NCBI GenBank assembly: GCA_917880885.1
Contig: OU862933.1
Coordinates: forward strand, 6,247,452-6,311,451
From: Limnephilus marmoratus
Lineage: Eukaryota; Arthropoda; Insecta; Trichoptera; Limnephilidae
DNA: 64,000 nucleotides
Direction of reading: 5' to 3'
This document shows positions 10,451 to 21,385 of the stretch, one piece after another. A model generated the notes under the pieces. It saw nothing but the letters and a program-made list of their open reading frames with translations. It was not told the DNA's origin and ran no database searches. How positions within the stretch are numbered: position 1 is the first letter of the stretch; the number at the start of each line of letters is the position of its first letter. The position numbers and the translations under genes are program-made.

Positions 10451-12145
10451 TGTCAGTGAGTAATTGTAACTCTGGTTTAGTGAACTTGGATTTGCTTTGA
10501 ATTGAAGTGTCAAAATTGGAATTGATTTTGTCAACAATTCAGATAAGCGATATAAAGTACCTACCTACAATATAATATTTTTATTTGCAAAAATTATGGT
10601 TACGATATATATCGATACTTTTTGACACTTTCGACATCCCTACCCCACGTCAAAGATAGAGAGGTCACAACGGAACTTTTAGCGGTAGCATCATTCATAT
10701 TTCTAGGGTTTCCGAAAATCCATTTCCCCGGAAGCAGTACTATTCATACGCGAGACGGATCATTTAAATACCGAACACGAGGGATCATTTCTCGTCATCA
10801 TCTGGGGATAGCGTTCATTGTCCGGGCGCAGTCAGTGGCGCAGCTGTTGCGGTGGGGGTGGAGGCTGTTGGGTGGTTTGGGGGTGGGGGAGGGCCCCGGG
10901 GCTGCCGCTTGCCAACGCAGGGGTCCGCCGATCGATACCCGGTGCGCCCCGTTTACCCCGCACAATGTCTGCGCAAATGTAATATTACACACTCTGTCTG
11001 GAACTGTATTCGATCTTTTGTGTAAAGCAGAAATTTGGTTTTGTGAAGCTGTAAATATTTCCAAACGATGAGCTCTGGCGTCATGAAATTCGCATAACTT
11101 TTTCCCACTAGCTTTTAAGGGTTAATGCTTCTATTTTAAGCTTGCTAAGTCGTTTACCTCCAAAGTTAAGGAGCTTTGAAAATGAACTCTATAAAGTAAG
11201 TTATGGTGTTTGGCAAAAAATACTTTGTAACGTACTGAACTATTCTATGATGTACAATGAAATTTAAAGCAAAATCTACACAAGAAAACTAGATCAAATT
11301 AAATAAAAATAAATCACAATTAATATATTTAAAATATTCACTGCCGAGGGAGTATAATAGTACAGTTGTTTCACAGAACCTACTTGGATAATAACAGCAC
11401 TAGAAAAGAACTTTCACAGAACTTGAATTTTAACTGTGAAATTTGAAGAATTTTTCAAATTTTGTAAAACAACCCTTCCCAACTCTTTAATATTGACGTA
11501 AATTGTAGGTATCTATTTTTATGGTTTTATAGTTTTATGGTTTTACAGTAAAAATCGTTAATTATAATGTGACACAGAAAAAAAAATAAACCTTTCAGTC
11601 ACTCTAATAAAAGATAATAATATCTTTTGAAAAACACGTTATAAGTAATTTATTCGAGTAAATGTCGGGCGACAAGTGAGTCACTCGATTATATTAGGGA
11701 AAAAGCTCGAAAGCTTCAAGAGAAATTAAATCGATGTGTCATCGTTATTTCCTTACTTATAGGATTCGTCATTCAGGTTTCATCGAGTAAAAACTTACAA
11801 ATAACTTAATTTACTTGCAAGCTTACAGATATTATCGTAAACTTTTAATTTAAAATAAATTTATCTATCTTTTATGAGATTTCGCTTCTTGAATGAATAT
11901 GATAATTAACCAGACACGAAATTTAAATGTTACGAATAGTCATCACTGAAAAGACTTTTTAAATTTCTTCAGTCGCTTCTAATGTGTCACATTCTTACAC
12001 TGTCAGAATAAATGAAATTAAAGTCAATCGCCTATTTATCCGCCCTAGTGAAAAATGTTTTGAAAAGCTTATAGATTCTATGTAAATACTATGCCAAAAA
12101 TTACTAAGTAGTACTTAAAAAACGAAGCAGAACATTTGGGAGATG
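10451..12145. other. No gene recognised; GC-rich island and one diverged repeat
   Basis: At 10465-10530 a sequence (AACTCTGGTTTAGTGAACTT and on) recurs, diverged, at 32335-32410. A GC-rich patch at about 10825-10960 holds GGTGGGGGTG repeats and GATCGATACCCGG. A 149-codon open frame crosses it but starts on a non-ATG codon and shows no domain. From 11100 to 12145 the DNA is AT-rich with nothing recognised. Confidence 0.4.
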
Positions 12146-12149
12146 GGTA

Positions 12150-12385
12150 TAGGTACTGCCTATCCGGGAAACATATAATGGACAACCAACACCTCTGCGA
12201 TAAGTCACCCCAAGTGGTTCGCTGTATTTGGTACATACCTCGTATCATTTTCTTTTTCAAAACTTCATCTCCTTACTTTTCTTAAAAAGATCCTCCACAC
12301 AGCATCCCCTATGATAACACAGGCCCTGATGAACATTATTTTCCTCAGGAAATAATCACGTATTGAACTAAAAAAAAAAAAAAAA
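12150..12385 (+). mobile_element. SINE-A copy with internal deletion
   Basis: GGGAAACATATAATGGACAACCAACACCTC...CCCAAGTGGTTCGCTG matches the SINE-A 5' third. The sequence then jumps to CTTAAAAAGATCCTCCACACAGCATC and the ATTATTTTCCTCAGG end. The middle of the element, including GGTGCCCGGGTTCATG, is gone. An A run follows at 12371-12384. Confidence 0.65.
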
Positions 12386-12664
12386 TAAAACCCGTCCATA
12401 ATATCACAAAAACCAACGAACGAACGGTGGATCCAGGCATCGCGAATTTTTCACGGATTTTTCTGTAATATTATTTTAGGACAACACAATTATTTTCAAG
12501 CTATCTATTAAGCTATGGAGCCTTTAAATATCTCGATGCGAGGGTGAAAGATAGGACAAGACAACGTAAAATATTTTTCAAAATAATACATGATTGACAA
12601 AAAAATACATATAAAAAATATATATATGAAACTCGGGCAAATCGGGTAGCAAAATTACATGTTA

Positions 12665-12827
12665 GGGAACGTACCCATACTACGTGACACTTTTAGGGGG
12701 GGGGGGGGTCTTCAAAAGGTCACGCTCCAAACAAATGAGCGGCGGGTTCCTTAGGATTTTGGTCACCGGGGGGGGGGGGGGGGTTAAAAATTGCAAAAAG
12801 TTGGTCACGTAGTTTGGGTACGTTCCC
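12665..12827. mobile_element. MITE-G copy 2
   Basis: 163 bp, inverted ends GGGAACGTACCCATACTACG, with one base changed on the right (AGTTTGGG). TTA flanks it at 12662-12664 and 12828-12830. Two G runs of about 12 and 16 lie inside. No ORF. Confidence 0.75.
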
Positions 12828-12830
12828 TTA

Positions 12831-13376
12831 GATAGTTACTTTATAAAGCAAATCTAAAATTCAAAGTCATTGCTAAAAAATATATGATCTGTACCTACTG
12901 ATCAATGCATCAAGTTAACATGGTAGGTAATTAACCAATCAATGATAAAAGATAATTTTTATCATTATTCGAAGTGACCAGGTTAATTAATTAAGATTTA
13001 TCTTAAATTTATCACTGTCTTTCAGCTTGCATTAATGATCTTTCAATGTGACTAATGACAACGTCTTAAAGGATATACATTATGCATGCAAGATAAATTT
13101 ATTAAGAGACTTGACGTGTAACTTCACCTCAATCAAAAGCCGGATGGATCCGACAGTTCAATGCAAGATGCATTAGGGTGCAACGTGAACCAAGACAGAA
13201 TGCATTTTCTATTGTTGCAATATCATTACTGCACACTTTTAATCAACCGGCAACCAAGCAGTTGCATGCTTTGGCCCCGCAACCGCACACAAAAAGAAGA
13301 AGATGGAGAGATATGAAATTACGAATGTTAGAGGAGAGCGCTAGTATTTAAAGTGACAAAATCGATGCGAAAATTG
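12831..13376. other. No gene recognised
   Basis: AT-rich spacer with repeated GATAATTTTTATCATTA-like words near 12950-12966. Nothing coding is supported. Confidence 0.4.
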
Positions 13377-14199
13377 TGAAAATGTTTAATAAAACACGAC
13401 TCGTTTAAAACAGAGCAAAAATCTCACAAGGGTTGTCTTAAACAGCATTTAAAGAAACACTGTGAATTCTTCATACATATACTTAACTTGTAAAATAACT
13501 CAAACAAAGGGGTCGTCCATTAATCACGTGAGGCTCGAAGGGGGGGGGGGGGGTATAATGAGATATCACGTGTATTTATTTTTCGTGATAATATTCTGAA
13601 AATTTCAATATACTTTGTACTAAAAAAAATACACGTGATTTTGGGTAGGGGGGGGGGGGTTAGTCTAAAACCTCACCAAATATCACCAAGGGGGGGGGGG
13701 GGGGGGGGTTAAAAAATTGCTAAAAAACATCACGTGATTAATGGACGACCCCAAACGTGTTTATAATAATTTTTGGAGCACAATTTGCGATTTTTTTCTA
13801 TCGAGGGAATTTTATATAATTTGCGTTTCGGCACGACGAATGTCTAGATATTATCTTAAAAAATAACATATATTTTTTAAGAGCTTAAAAACTTCAAATG
13901 TTTAAGGCAGGTTTGCAAGAAATCGGCAGAAATTCGGGTAACGGCGTCTTAAAAATGTTTTATTAATCGAAACGTTACAGTAAATAATAATGAGAAATAA
14001 TTAATCAGTAGTAAAAAGTAAATCCAACGAATTAGATCAGACAAAATCCTTAGCATCGCTCAATGCAACATCAATTCTATGCAAAACTCCTTCATTTATC
14101 GTGAATCACACATTTTCAATACACACTACTATTCACAATTTTTCATTTTTAACTCCACACCACACTCCTTAAAGTCACACAGGCGATCTCTCGATACTT
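13377..14199 (+). repeat. Unknown repeat F, copy 1
   Basis: Matches the reverse complement of 62963-64000 along its length. Shared blocks are TTAATAAAACACGACTCG, TTGCGTTTCGGC, GAGCTTAAAAACTTCAAATG, GGGTAACGGCGTCTTAA, ATCGAAACGTTAC, CAATGCAACATCAATTCTA and GTCACACAGGCGATCTCTCG. It contains MITE 13509-13752, absent from the other copy, and lacks the two small elements that the other copy contains. No ORF or terminal structure is visible, so its class is unknown. Confidence 0.75.
13509..13752. mobile_element. G-tract MITE, GGGGTCGTCCATTAATCACG ends
   Basis: 244 bp with 23-bp perfect terminal inverted repeats and three long G runs. Flanked by AAA on both sides. The other copy of repeat F is uninterrupted at this place, which confirms the insertion and the 3-bp duplication. 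The inner words GGGTTAAAAAATTGC are shared with MITE-G, so the families are probably related. Confidence 0.8.
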
Positions 14200-15435
14200 A
14201 ATAACTATAGATACTATCGAATCCTACCACAATTCAATTAACTTCATTTCTGGGTAATGAATTTTATTATTAGAATACGTACTGTACTAGACATACCATC
14301 ACTGCTGCCGCTGCTGCGAGCGGTCGGCAGGAGCCCGTCCAATCCCGCCGATGCCTTCGGCCATCATCGTAATCGTTCGTAAGACACGAAAGACGATAGA
14401 CGGTACTATTCTGATATCATACTCAACTATTTAGGGATATGGCATGACTACGTATTTTAACTAAACGACATCTATTGAAATGAACAATACACTAAAAAAA
14501 AAAAATGAAGGTGCAGGCCGCAGCAGGTAGTAGAAACTCCTGAAAGGTCATCTCTAGCGTCACAAAATTTACCACTTGGAATTTCTAGACTTCTAGACCA
14601 ATAGAGCTATTCTGTCCCACTATATTATTTCCAGCACGAGTTATGAAGCTTTGAAAAATCAGTTTAATTGGACAAAAAACTTAAGAAAATTTCGTCACAA
14701 AAGTTACACACCTTTTTCCTCTTAGAATTTCTAGACAAATACATCTGTTTCAGCTAGCGGCATGATAATTTACAGCAAAGTTTGTTTATGCATTGACAAT
14801 GATAATATTGTATATTAGGTATTGGGATTTACTCACAGGAGAGTCTGGAAATGGTATCTTCCGAACACTTTGCACTTGGTATTAACTTGTTCCAGTGAAC
14901 AATTGCGATGCGAATCTTAGTATTAATAAAACTAAATTGAATTATATTATTTTGTCACACCGAATTATTTTCGTCATGAGAATTAACCTTTTCAAATCAT
15001 TAAACTCATTTCTGTATTACAAAATCCATGTGGAAACCTGTAATTGGTAAAACTAATGTAACCTGGATATTATCATGCTTCATTTCAATATTATACTGCT
15101 GGTAACCGAAATAAAATAAAATAAAGCTTTGAAAAATCAGTTTTTGGTCCAACTGGTCAAAAATATATAAAAGAAAATACTTCGTATCATTGCTTTTCAT
15201 ATTTTTCAAAGCTTTCCCGCTTTTTCCATGCAGTACTAACTTAATACACCATTATCAGATAAAAATATGGACATTAAAAAGCCATTCATTTACATTCGCG
15301 TCAACGATAACACACGATTGTACATCACACATCACGATAAAATAAAATGATTATCTATTGCTGGTTTTGACGGAATCGTTATGTTAATCCGTTTGACAGT
15401 ATGATGATAAGAATCTACCACAGTCAACTGAATAT
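14200..15435. other. No gene recognised
   Basis: A GC-richer patch at 14296-14370 (CTGCTGCCGCTGCTGCGAGC) stands in AT-rich DNA. Short open frames (67 codons or less) have no family resemblance. Confidence 0.4.
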
Positions 15436-16356
15436 TCTAAAAGTAGTAGTTACGTGAACATTTCAAAAAAATTTAAAACAAAATATTATATATACAAAAA
15501 ACTATTTGTCCAAAGAAACTTCATTATTTACTATTTGAATTAAAATTATTTTTTTCATTTCGATTGCGAATGCGAATTAAAAAGTCCAGATGAACACGAC
15601 GACATTTGAAATAAACAAAAATTTTAACAAAACAAAAAAACGACTTCAAAAAATGCACTAAAAAGTAAAAAAATAATTTCGTATTCTTCTACAACTTTAT
15701 AATCAACTTACCTTTTCTACTCATCAATATGTACGTACGATTGTTATTTTTGAAGTCGGTGTCGGCGGGAGAGGAGCTGTCAAGTGAACACGCCGGGCCG
15801 CGGGTACCTTGGTTGACACCGACTCCAAAAATAACAATCGTACCTACATATTGATGAGAAGAAAAGGTAAGTTGATTATAAAGTTGTAGAAGAATACGAA
15901 ATTATTTTTTTACTTTTTAGTGCATTTTTTGAAGTCGTTTTTTTGTTTTCTTAAAATTTTTGTTTATTTTTTGATTTTTAGTGAATCTGATGTACACTAA
16001 CTAATTCGATTAAGATTCGGCCGAGTATCGTAAATTTGTTCTTCAGAATTGGAAGAGTTCCGTTACTTTGTCATGGATCCCATAATCAGAACCTAACCAA
16101 ACTCTCATCAAACTACCCTTGAAGTACATCCTTTCCAATAAAAAAAGAATCATCGAAATCGGTTGGCGTGATATTGAGTTATTCGTCCATTTGTCGCGCA
16201 CATACTTGATGCAAATTTAAGACTTATATGATTTTCTCATGGATGCCATTGTCAGAACTGGACCAAATTAAAATGGGACCACACGGGAAGCACCAGCTTT
16301 CAAATAAAAAAAGAATCATCAATATCGGTTCACCCAGTCGAAAGTTCTGAGGTAAC

Positions 16357-16390
<34 letters not shown>

Positions 16391-16600
16391 CAGTCGAATT
16401 GAGAACCTCCTCCTTTTCGAAGTCGTTTAAAAAGTAGTAGTTACGTGAACATTTCAAAAAAATTATATATACAAAAAATTATTTGTCCAAAGAAACTTCA
16501 TTATTCACTATTTGAATTAAAATTCTTTTTTCAAACGTTTTTCGATACAATTGCGAATGCGAATAAAAAAAGTCCAGATAAACACGACAACATTTGAAAA
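15436..16600 (+). repeat. About 170-bp direct repeats flanking 0.8 kb
   Basis: AAAAGTAGTAGTTACGTGAA...GACGACATTTGAAA at 15436-15615 recurs at 16428-16600 with some indels. Between them lie a large foldback (15611-15968) and an AAAAAGAATCATCGAAATCG / AGTTCTGAGGTAACAAACAT segment ending in an A run (16359-16390), which looks like a retroelement 3' end. The direct repeats lack TG...CA ends, so a segmental duplication is more likely than LTRs. Confidence 0.55.
15611..15968. repeat. Foldback with ~153-bp arms
   Basis: The left arm (15611-15763) and right arm (15815-15968) are near-perfect inverse copies around a 51-bp GC-rich loop. Key words are AAAAAAACGACTTCAAAAAA, CTACAACTTTATAATCAAC and GATTGTTATTTTTGAAGTCG. 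No ORF. Probably a MITE or foldback element; a target duplication is not obvious because the ends are A/T-rich. Confidence 0.65.
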
Positions 16601-16974
16601 AAAGAGTACCTAATGAACCAATATACTGAACCCTTAAAACCACCTTGAAAAAGAAACGAAATCCAGAAACAAATTACACACAGACGAAATGCGAAACGGT
16701 CGAGTTAAAACAGGACTCCGCTACACTCAGCCAACAAATTATGTCCTGACCGATCCTGCCACACAACTCCGTTTTGGCATAAAATCAACGCATCATTTAC
16801 ATTTTACTACATCTCATGATATAAACATTTCATGACGTAACGGCTCTTGACATGACTTGAGCGAATATTTGATTCACTTGAACATGTTTTCCTGGATCGT
16901 CTCAAACTTCCTATTCCATCCTCTTGCGCGACGTATTATAATATATTCTCCGGATACTCCTTACTGCGTCTATC
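16601..16974. other. No gene recognised
   Basis: Spacer without recognisable structure. Confidence 0.35.
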
Positions 16975-17240
16975 CATCGTATTTGTCCAAACGTGTTCGA
17001 TGACGGAGACCTTTCACCTCTCCAGCCGGACTCGCCCTATCGCCTTGCTTCACAGTGGGAGAGATAGATTCATACGTCACTCCTGGACTCCCAGATACCC
17101 ACCCTTCATACAATTTCCTTCCCAGAACCTCATTTCTTAAAATCTCTTTCATTTCCTTAAAATACCCTCTACACAACACACGCAAAGTTGCATTGGCCTG
17201 GAATTGCTTTCTGTACACGGATTTACCACGCAATTTTCAA
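16975..17240 (+). mobile_element. SINE-A partial copy
   Basis: Contains the block ATAGATTCATACGTCACTCC (inverse of the GTGACGTATGAATCC block in the first copy), CTTCCCAGAACCTCATTTC and CCCTCTACACAACA near the 3' side. It is cut before the poly(A) end and diverged. The 73- and 87-codon frames here are shadows of the repeat. Confidence 0.55.
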
Positions 17241-18224
17241 TCTGCCAGTTCCTTGCCTCGCTGTCCATTACATTAAATTAGGTCTGGTATCAACTATCAA
17301 CATTTCATTATGGAGTGCAAGTCTCGTTTAGGTAACTGGGGACTAAAGCATTCAGTCCTCTATTAACTGAAGATCTGCATTCACGATTCTATCAATGTCT
17401 TCATCAGCATTTCTGTCTCTCACGAACATCCTTTCCGAATACATAAACTCATCCAGTCGCTCCAAGAATTCACCGTACACAAAAATATTACATAACATTA
17501 ATCACATAATTAGACAAAAAGCGATATTTTCATATTTATTCTTGAGTTATTTACTAACGAAGTGTTATGTAGACCATTTCATTTAATTGCATACAATCTA
17601 TAAGAGACATGTTACATGTCCAGTGTCCAGGACATTGATAAAGCTTATCTGACATTTGTTCGAAAATAATTATCCACTAATAAACATTACAGCCAAGTTG
17701 AAAAATAACTGCTAGCTATCGGCAGGATGTTATCCTTCTCCTGTCAGACGATTAACATGGCATGAATCAGAAACAAAAATATATAAAACCTCACCTACCA
17801 AAACTGAACATTTATGAACGAAAATGCACTGATAAAGAAGTCAGTCTGGGTATTTTGGAAGACATTGAAAAGCAAAAAGCCAAAAACTCCTGGCTCATGT
17901 GTTTCATACAATTTAGCATACTCACGATATATTTATGTGATGCCACGTCAAAAATGTTTTCGTATATATCTTCTGATGTACCAAAATGTATGTGAGAGCC
18001 AATTACCTGAAACAAAAACAAAAAACCCATATTAATAAAGTGTCTTTAATGCAAAATCACCATTTTCGATTAATCTTTAGGTACTACAAATCTGTCAAAC
18101 ATTGTGAACACCAAAAATATGGTTTGGATAAAATTAAGCTTTTCCTATCGTTTAGTTTGAGTAAAAATAAAATAAAATAAATTAATTACTTTATTAACTT
18201 AATTGCAAATCTATTAAAAATATT
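17241..18224. other. No gene recognised
   Basis: AT-rich. Overlapping 60-77 codon frames on both strands at 17762-18180 show no domain and are probably chance. Nothing else is supported upstream of the LINE. Confidence 0.4.
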
Positions 18225-18260
18225 TCATTCTCGCTCAGCACCGAACGAGTACAGTCGCGT
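18225..18260 (+). promoter_or_regulatory. Possible internal pol II initiator and DPE
   Basis: TCATTC (18225-18230) looks like an initiator with A at 18227. AGTCG (18253-18257) fits the downstream promoter element consensus RGWYV, one base off the usual +28 spacing. Jockey-type LINEs are known to use such TATA-less internal promoters. Supports the element start, but only as inference. Confidence 0.35.
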
Positions 18261-18339
18261 TATTTTGTAAGAAGTAAAACAATATATATAATTACTTACA
18301 TTAATAACTCGCCCACCTGGGCGATTCCATTAATTTAAT

Positions 18340-19410
18340 ATGGAAACCGAAGAAATTTTTAAAAATATTAAAGACTTAGTTAATAAGATCACTTCAGTGA
18401 AAGACTCAAAAATAAAATTAACACTGGAACAAAATATTGTATCACTGGAAGAAAAAATTCATCACGAACTAATTAGTCTACAAAAGAAGATCATAGAATT
18501 ACAAGAAATTAATATTAAAAATAATCATCACTACACACAGAAACTCGAAGAAATCCATCAAAATAACAAAAAATCATACGCGAGTGCACTAAGTAACAAT
18601 AAAAACTTCGCAGAAACTTCATATAATGCAGAACAGAAATACGCCATTTTAATTACCTCAAAAAACACCTTGAAGGCCGAGGACATAAAAATAAAAATTC
18701 AAAAAAATATTAATTTAACAAAAATAAAAGTTGGAGTAAATGGAGTAAAAAAGATCGGAGAACAAAAATTAGTGATTTCTTGCCAAAAAAAAGAAGATGC
18801 AGAAAAATTAACCGAAGAGATAAATAAAGTAATTGGAAAAGAAGTATCGGCCGAAGAAATAAAAAAAAGGAAACCGTGCTTAATGTTGAAAAGCCTGCAA
18901 TGCCAATTGACTGAAGAAGAAATTATAGACGGGATTGTACAACAAAATGAAGGATTAACCCTAGAAGACAAAAAAGACATTAAGCTTATCAAGGAATTAA
19001 AAAATAAGTACAATGAAGGAAAAGAAAACGACACCACTAACTACATTATCGAAACAACTGGACAATTAAGGAAAAAACTAATTGATAAAAAAAAATTAAA
19101 CATCAAATTCCAAAGAGTGTACGTCAGCGACTGCAGCCCGCTCACACAATGTTACCATTGCCTCAAGTTCGGCCACACAGCTCAAAGATGTCTCGCCAGG
19201 ACGCAGCCTCCCATTTGCCCTCATTGCACTAAGGAACATATACTATCCAAATGTGAAAACAAAGAACAAACTCCAATCTGCAACAACTGCTGTGTCCAAA
19301 ACAAAAGGTTTGATATGAACTATTCCACCGATCATAGAGTCGATAGCATAAAATGCCTTTACCGGCAAAAAATGCTTCGAATTGCCAAAGAACGCATTGA
19401 CTACGAATAA
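18340..19410 (+). CDS. LINE ORF1 protein with CCHC zinc knuckles
   Basis: 356 residues; the gag-like nucleic-acid-binding protein of the LINE, expected to coat element RNA. Residues about 1-75 are charged and heptad-like (IKDLVNKITSV..., LEEKIHHELISLQKKIIELQ), consistent with a coiled coil. Residues about 95-250 form an RRM/PRE_C2HC-like alpha-beta region. Three zinc-binding clusters follow: CYHCLKFGHTAQRC at 271-284, CPHCTKEHILSKC at 293-305, and CNNCC starting at 314. This arrangement is typical of Jockey/R1-group ORF1. The ATG at 18340 follows a GC-richer leader (CGCCCACCTGGGCG). The frame is intact. Confidence 0.88.
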   Translation: METEEIFKNIKDLVNKITSVKDSKIKLTLEQNIVSLEEKIHHELISLQKKIIELQEINIKNNHHYTQKLEEIHQNNKKSYASALSNNKNFAETSYNAEQKYAILITSKNTLKAEDIKIKIQKNINLTKIKVGVNGVKKIGEQKLVISCQKKEDAEKLTEEINKVIGKEVSAEEIKKRKPCLMLKSLQCQLTEEEIIDGIVQQNEGLTLEDKKDIKLIKELKNKYNEGKENDTTNYIIETTGQLRKKLIDKKKLNIKFQRVYVSDCSPLTQCYHCLKFGHTAQRCLARTQPPICPHCTKEHILSKCENKEQTPICNNCCVQNKRFDMNYSTDHRVDSIKCLYRQKMLRIAKERIDYE

Positions 19411-19456
19411 ATATTGTAAATTTTCATTTCCTCAAACTCTTATCTATAAATTAACA

Positions 19457-20189
19457 ATGAATGATTTTTTATGTAACGCATTAGATAAAAAAATATGTAT
19501 TGAAGAAAACTTATATCACTCTATAAGAGATTTCTATTTTAATTGCACTCAAAAAAGATTTACTCAATTTCATAAAAATATAAAAAGCGTAAAAATTTTT
19601 TTTGAAAAATTAATAATATTTTTAAAAGAAATATTTTTTTTTCCCGGGCTTGATTGGGTTTACAAAGACCTACTCTACTGGCGAAACTAATTACTCCATT
19701 CCAGGGTACCAGGTAACAATAATAAGAATAAACAAAAACTCTGATATTGGAATATCTATTTCCAACCAGTATAATGTTCTCAATATTAATGAAGTAATTA
19801 ATGATTATGATGTTAATATTTTAAATATAAAATTTAAAGACGTAAATAAATTATCGCATTATATTGCTATTTATCCTACACATAAGTCTACAGTACAACA
19901 ATTTATAGTAGAATCAAAAAACGCTTTATTGAATTTTAGAAATATAAATAATATTATTTTACGAGATATGCATTTAAATATTGTAAATGATTATGCTAGT
20001 AATGATAAAGATGTGATCAATCAATATATGATCAATAAAAAACCGGAACATTCTTCAACAATCTCTACACATTATAAAATCCGTATTTGTATTACTAACT
20101 CTATGTCACACTCTACTTTGAAAATACTCTACATATTTAAAAGAAATCAATATCACATTAATATTTTTACTAAATGGATGACTTCATAG
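19457..20189 (+). pseudogene. Degenerate extra copy of the LINE endonuclease domain
   Basis: Between ORF1 and ORF2, two overlapping frames together resemble the first ~190 residues of the downstream ORF2. MNDFLCNALDKK parallels MDDFIANELENN, and FHKNIKSV...FFEKLIIFLK parallels FHSNIRSM...WDELILKLN. After a +1 shift in a T run near 19640, TKTYSTGETNYSIPGYQ parallels SETFTNDESPTYHLPEYN, and IAIYPTHKST parallels IAVYRTHGSN. The catalytic positions have changed: SET to TKT, YRTHG to YPTHK, GDFN to RDMH. No LDHIW or TDHH block is visible. It ends overlapping the ATG of ORF2. Best read as a decayed internal duplication; whether it was ever translated is unknown. Confidence 0.65.
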
Positions 20190-21385
20190 CTAATGAATTA
20201 GAAAATAATTTTAAAATACAAGAATATGAGTGTGTATACACCGATTCATGTAATGACATAATCTCAAAGAATCTCAATAATATTTTCATTTTTCATAGTA
20301 ATATACGAAGTATGGAACGAAATTGGGATGAATTAATTCTAAAATTAAACAATCTAAATAAAAAACCTGACATCATAATATTATCAGAAACTTTTACTAA
20401 TGACGAATCACCCACCTATCATTTACCAGAATATAATTATGTTACAACCAAAATAAACATCAATAAAAATAGTGGTCTCGTCATATTCATTCACGATAAA
20501 TTTAGTATTGTTAAAATAACTGAACATCCTATACATCTAGTAAACTGTATTGAAATACAATTAAAACTCGACAAAACAAACTACCACATAATAGCTGTTT
20601 ACAGAACACACGGTTCGAATATCTCGTCATTTATAAATGAATTTAAACAAATACTGTTAAAATTTAGTAATAAACTTTGCTTTATTGCAGGAGACTTCAA
20701 TTTAAACATTAATGAAAACGTAGAAAATAATTTCAAAAATGAATATATTAATTGTATGACTGAATTTAACTTCATATCGTGCATTAATAAAAATACGAGA
20801 GAGATAAAAAATCACACTCCATCTTGTTTAGACCATATATGGACTAACATAAATATTAAAGATATCGACAAAATCAAATCAATTGTTTGGAAAACGAATA
20901 TAACTGACCACCATGCATGCATTCTTCTCTATGATAACAAAATTAAACATAAAAAATTTAATCTAACAAAGACAAAATCCTACACAAATATGACTATTTT
21001 ATCCAAAAAACTAAGAAATGAACAATGGAACAACGTGTTAAATAGTTATGATACCGAGACTTGCTCAAAAAACTTTGAAAATATATTGTCTCAACACATA
21101 AAAAATTCAACTACTGAAACTACAGTCCGCATTAAATCTAAACTAAGAATTTTAAAGCCTTGGATAACACAAGGACTTATAATATCAATTAGAAACAAAG
21201 AAAAACTTTATAAAACAGCATTGAAAAATCCTCTAAATGAAAAAGCATACACTTTTTACAAAAAATTTAAAAATAAATTAACAAACTGTATAAAAAAAAA
21301 TAAAGAAGACTATTTCAAAAATAAAATACTTTCTACAGACAATAACAATAAACAAAAAAAAAACAGTCAACTTAGCCATGGATAA
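20174..21385 (+). CDS. LINE ORF2, endonuclease part (5' of frameshift)
   Basis: 403 residues. AP-endonuclease-like domain that nicks target DNA to prime reverse transcription. Landmarks in order: FHSNIRSM, LSETF (catalytic E), AVYRTHG, AGDFNLNI, SCLDHIWTN and TDHHACIL, which is the full APE-type set. After about residue 260 comes a basic linker leading toward the RT. The frame ends at 21385 because of a length change in the run of ten A around 21354-21363; the downstream frame carries on the family pattern (KKTVNLAM...). The ATG sits at the start of the homologous block and overlaps the end of the degenerate copy. All catalytic landmarks are present, so this part looks recently functional. 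Confidence 0.88.
   Translation: MDDFIANELENNFKIQEYECVYTDSCNDIISKNLNNIFIFHSNIRSMERNWDELILKLNNLNKKPDIIILSETFTNDESPTYHLPEYNYVTTKININKNSGLVIFIHDKFSIVKITEHPIHLVNCIEIQLKLDKTNYHIIAVYRTHGSNISSFINEFKQILLKFSNKLCFIAGDFNLNINENVENNFKNEYINCMTEFNFISCINKNTREIKNHTPSCLDHIWTNINIKDIDKIKSIVWKTNITDHHACILLYDNKIKHKKFNLTKTKSYTNMTILSKKLRNEQWNNVLNSYDTETCSKNFENILSQHIKNSTTETTVRIKSKLRILKPWITQGLIISIRNKEKLYKTALKNPLNEKAYTFYKKFKNKLTNCIKKNKEDYFKNKILSTDNNNKQKKNSQLSHG

Noticed and set aside
10622..11071. 149-codon plus-strand frame
   Set aside because: Non-ATG start, crosses a GC-rich low-complexity patch, an opposite-strand frame overlaps it, and no domain is recognisable.
15436..16600. LTR retrotransposon (direct repeats as LTRs)
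   Set aside because: The repeats lack TG...CA ends, and there is no primer-binding site or polypurine tract at the expected places.
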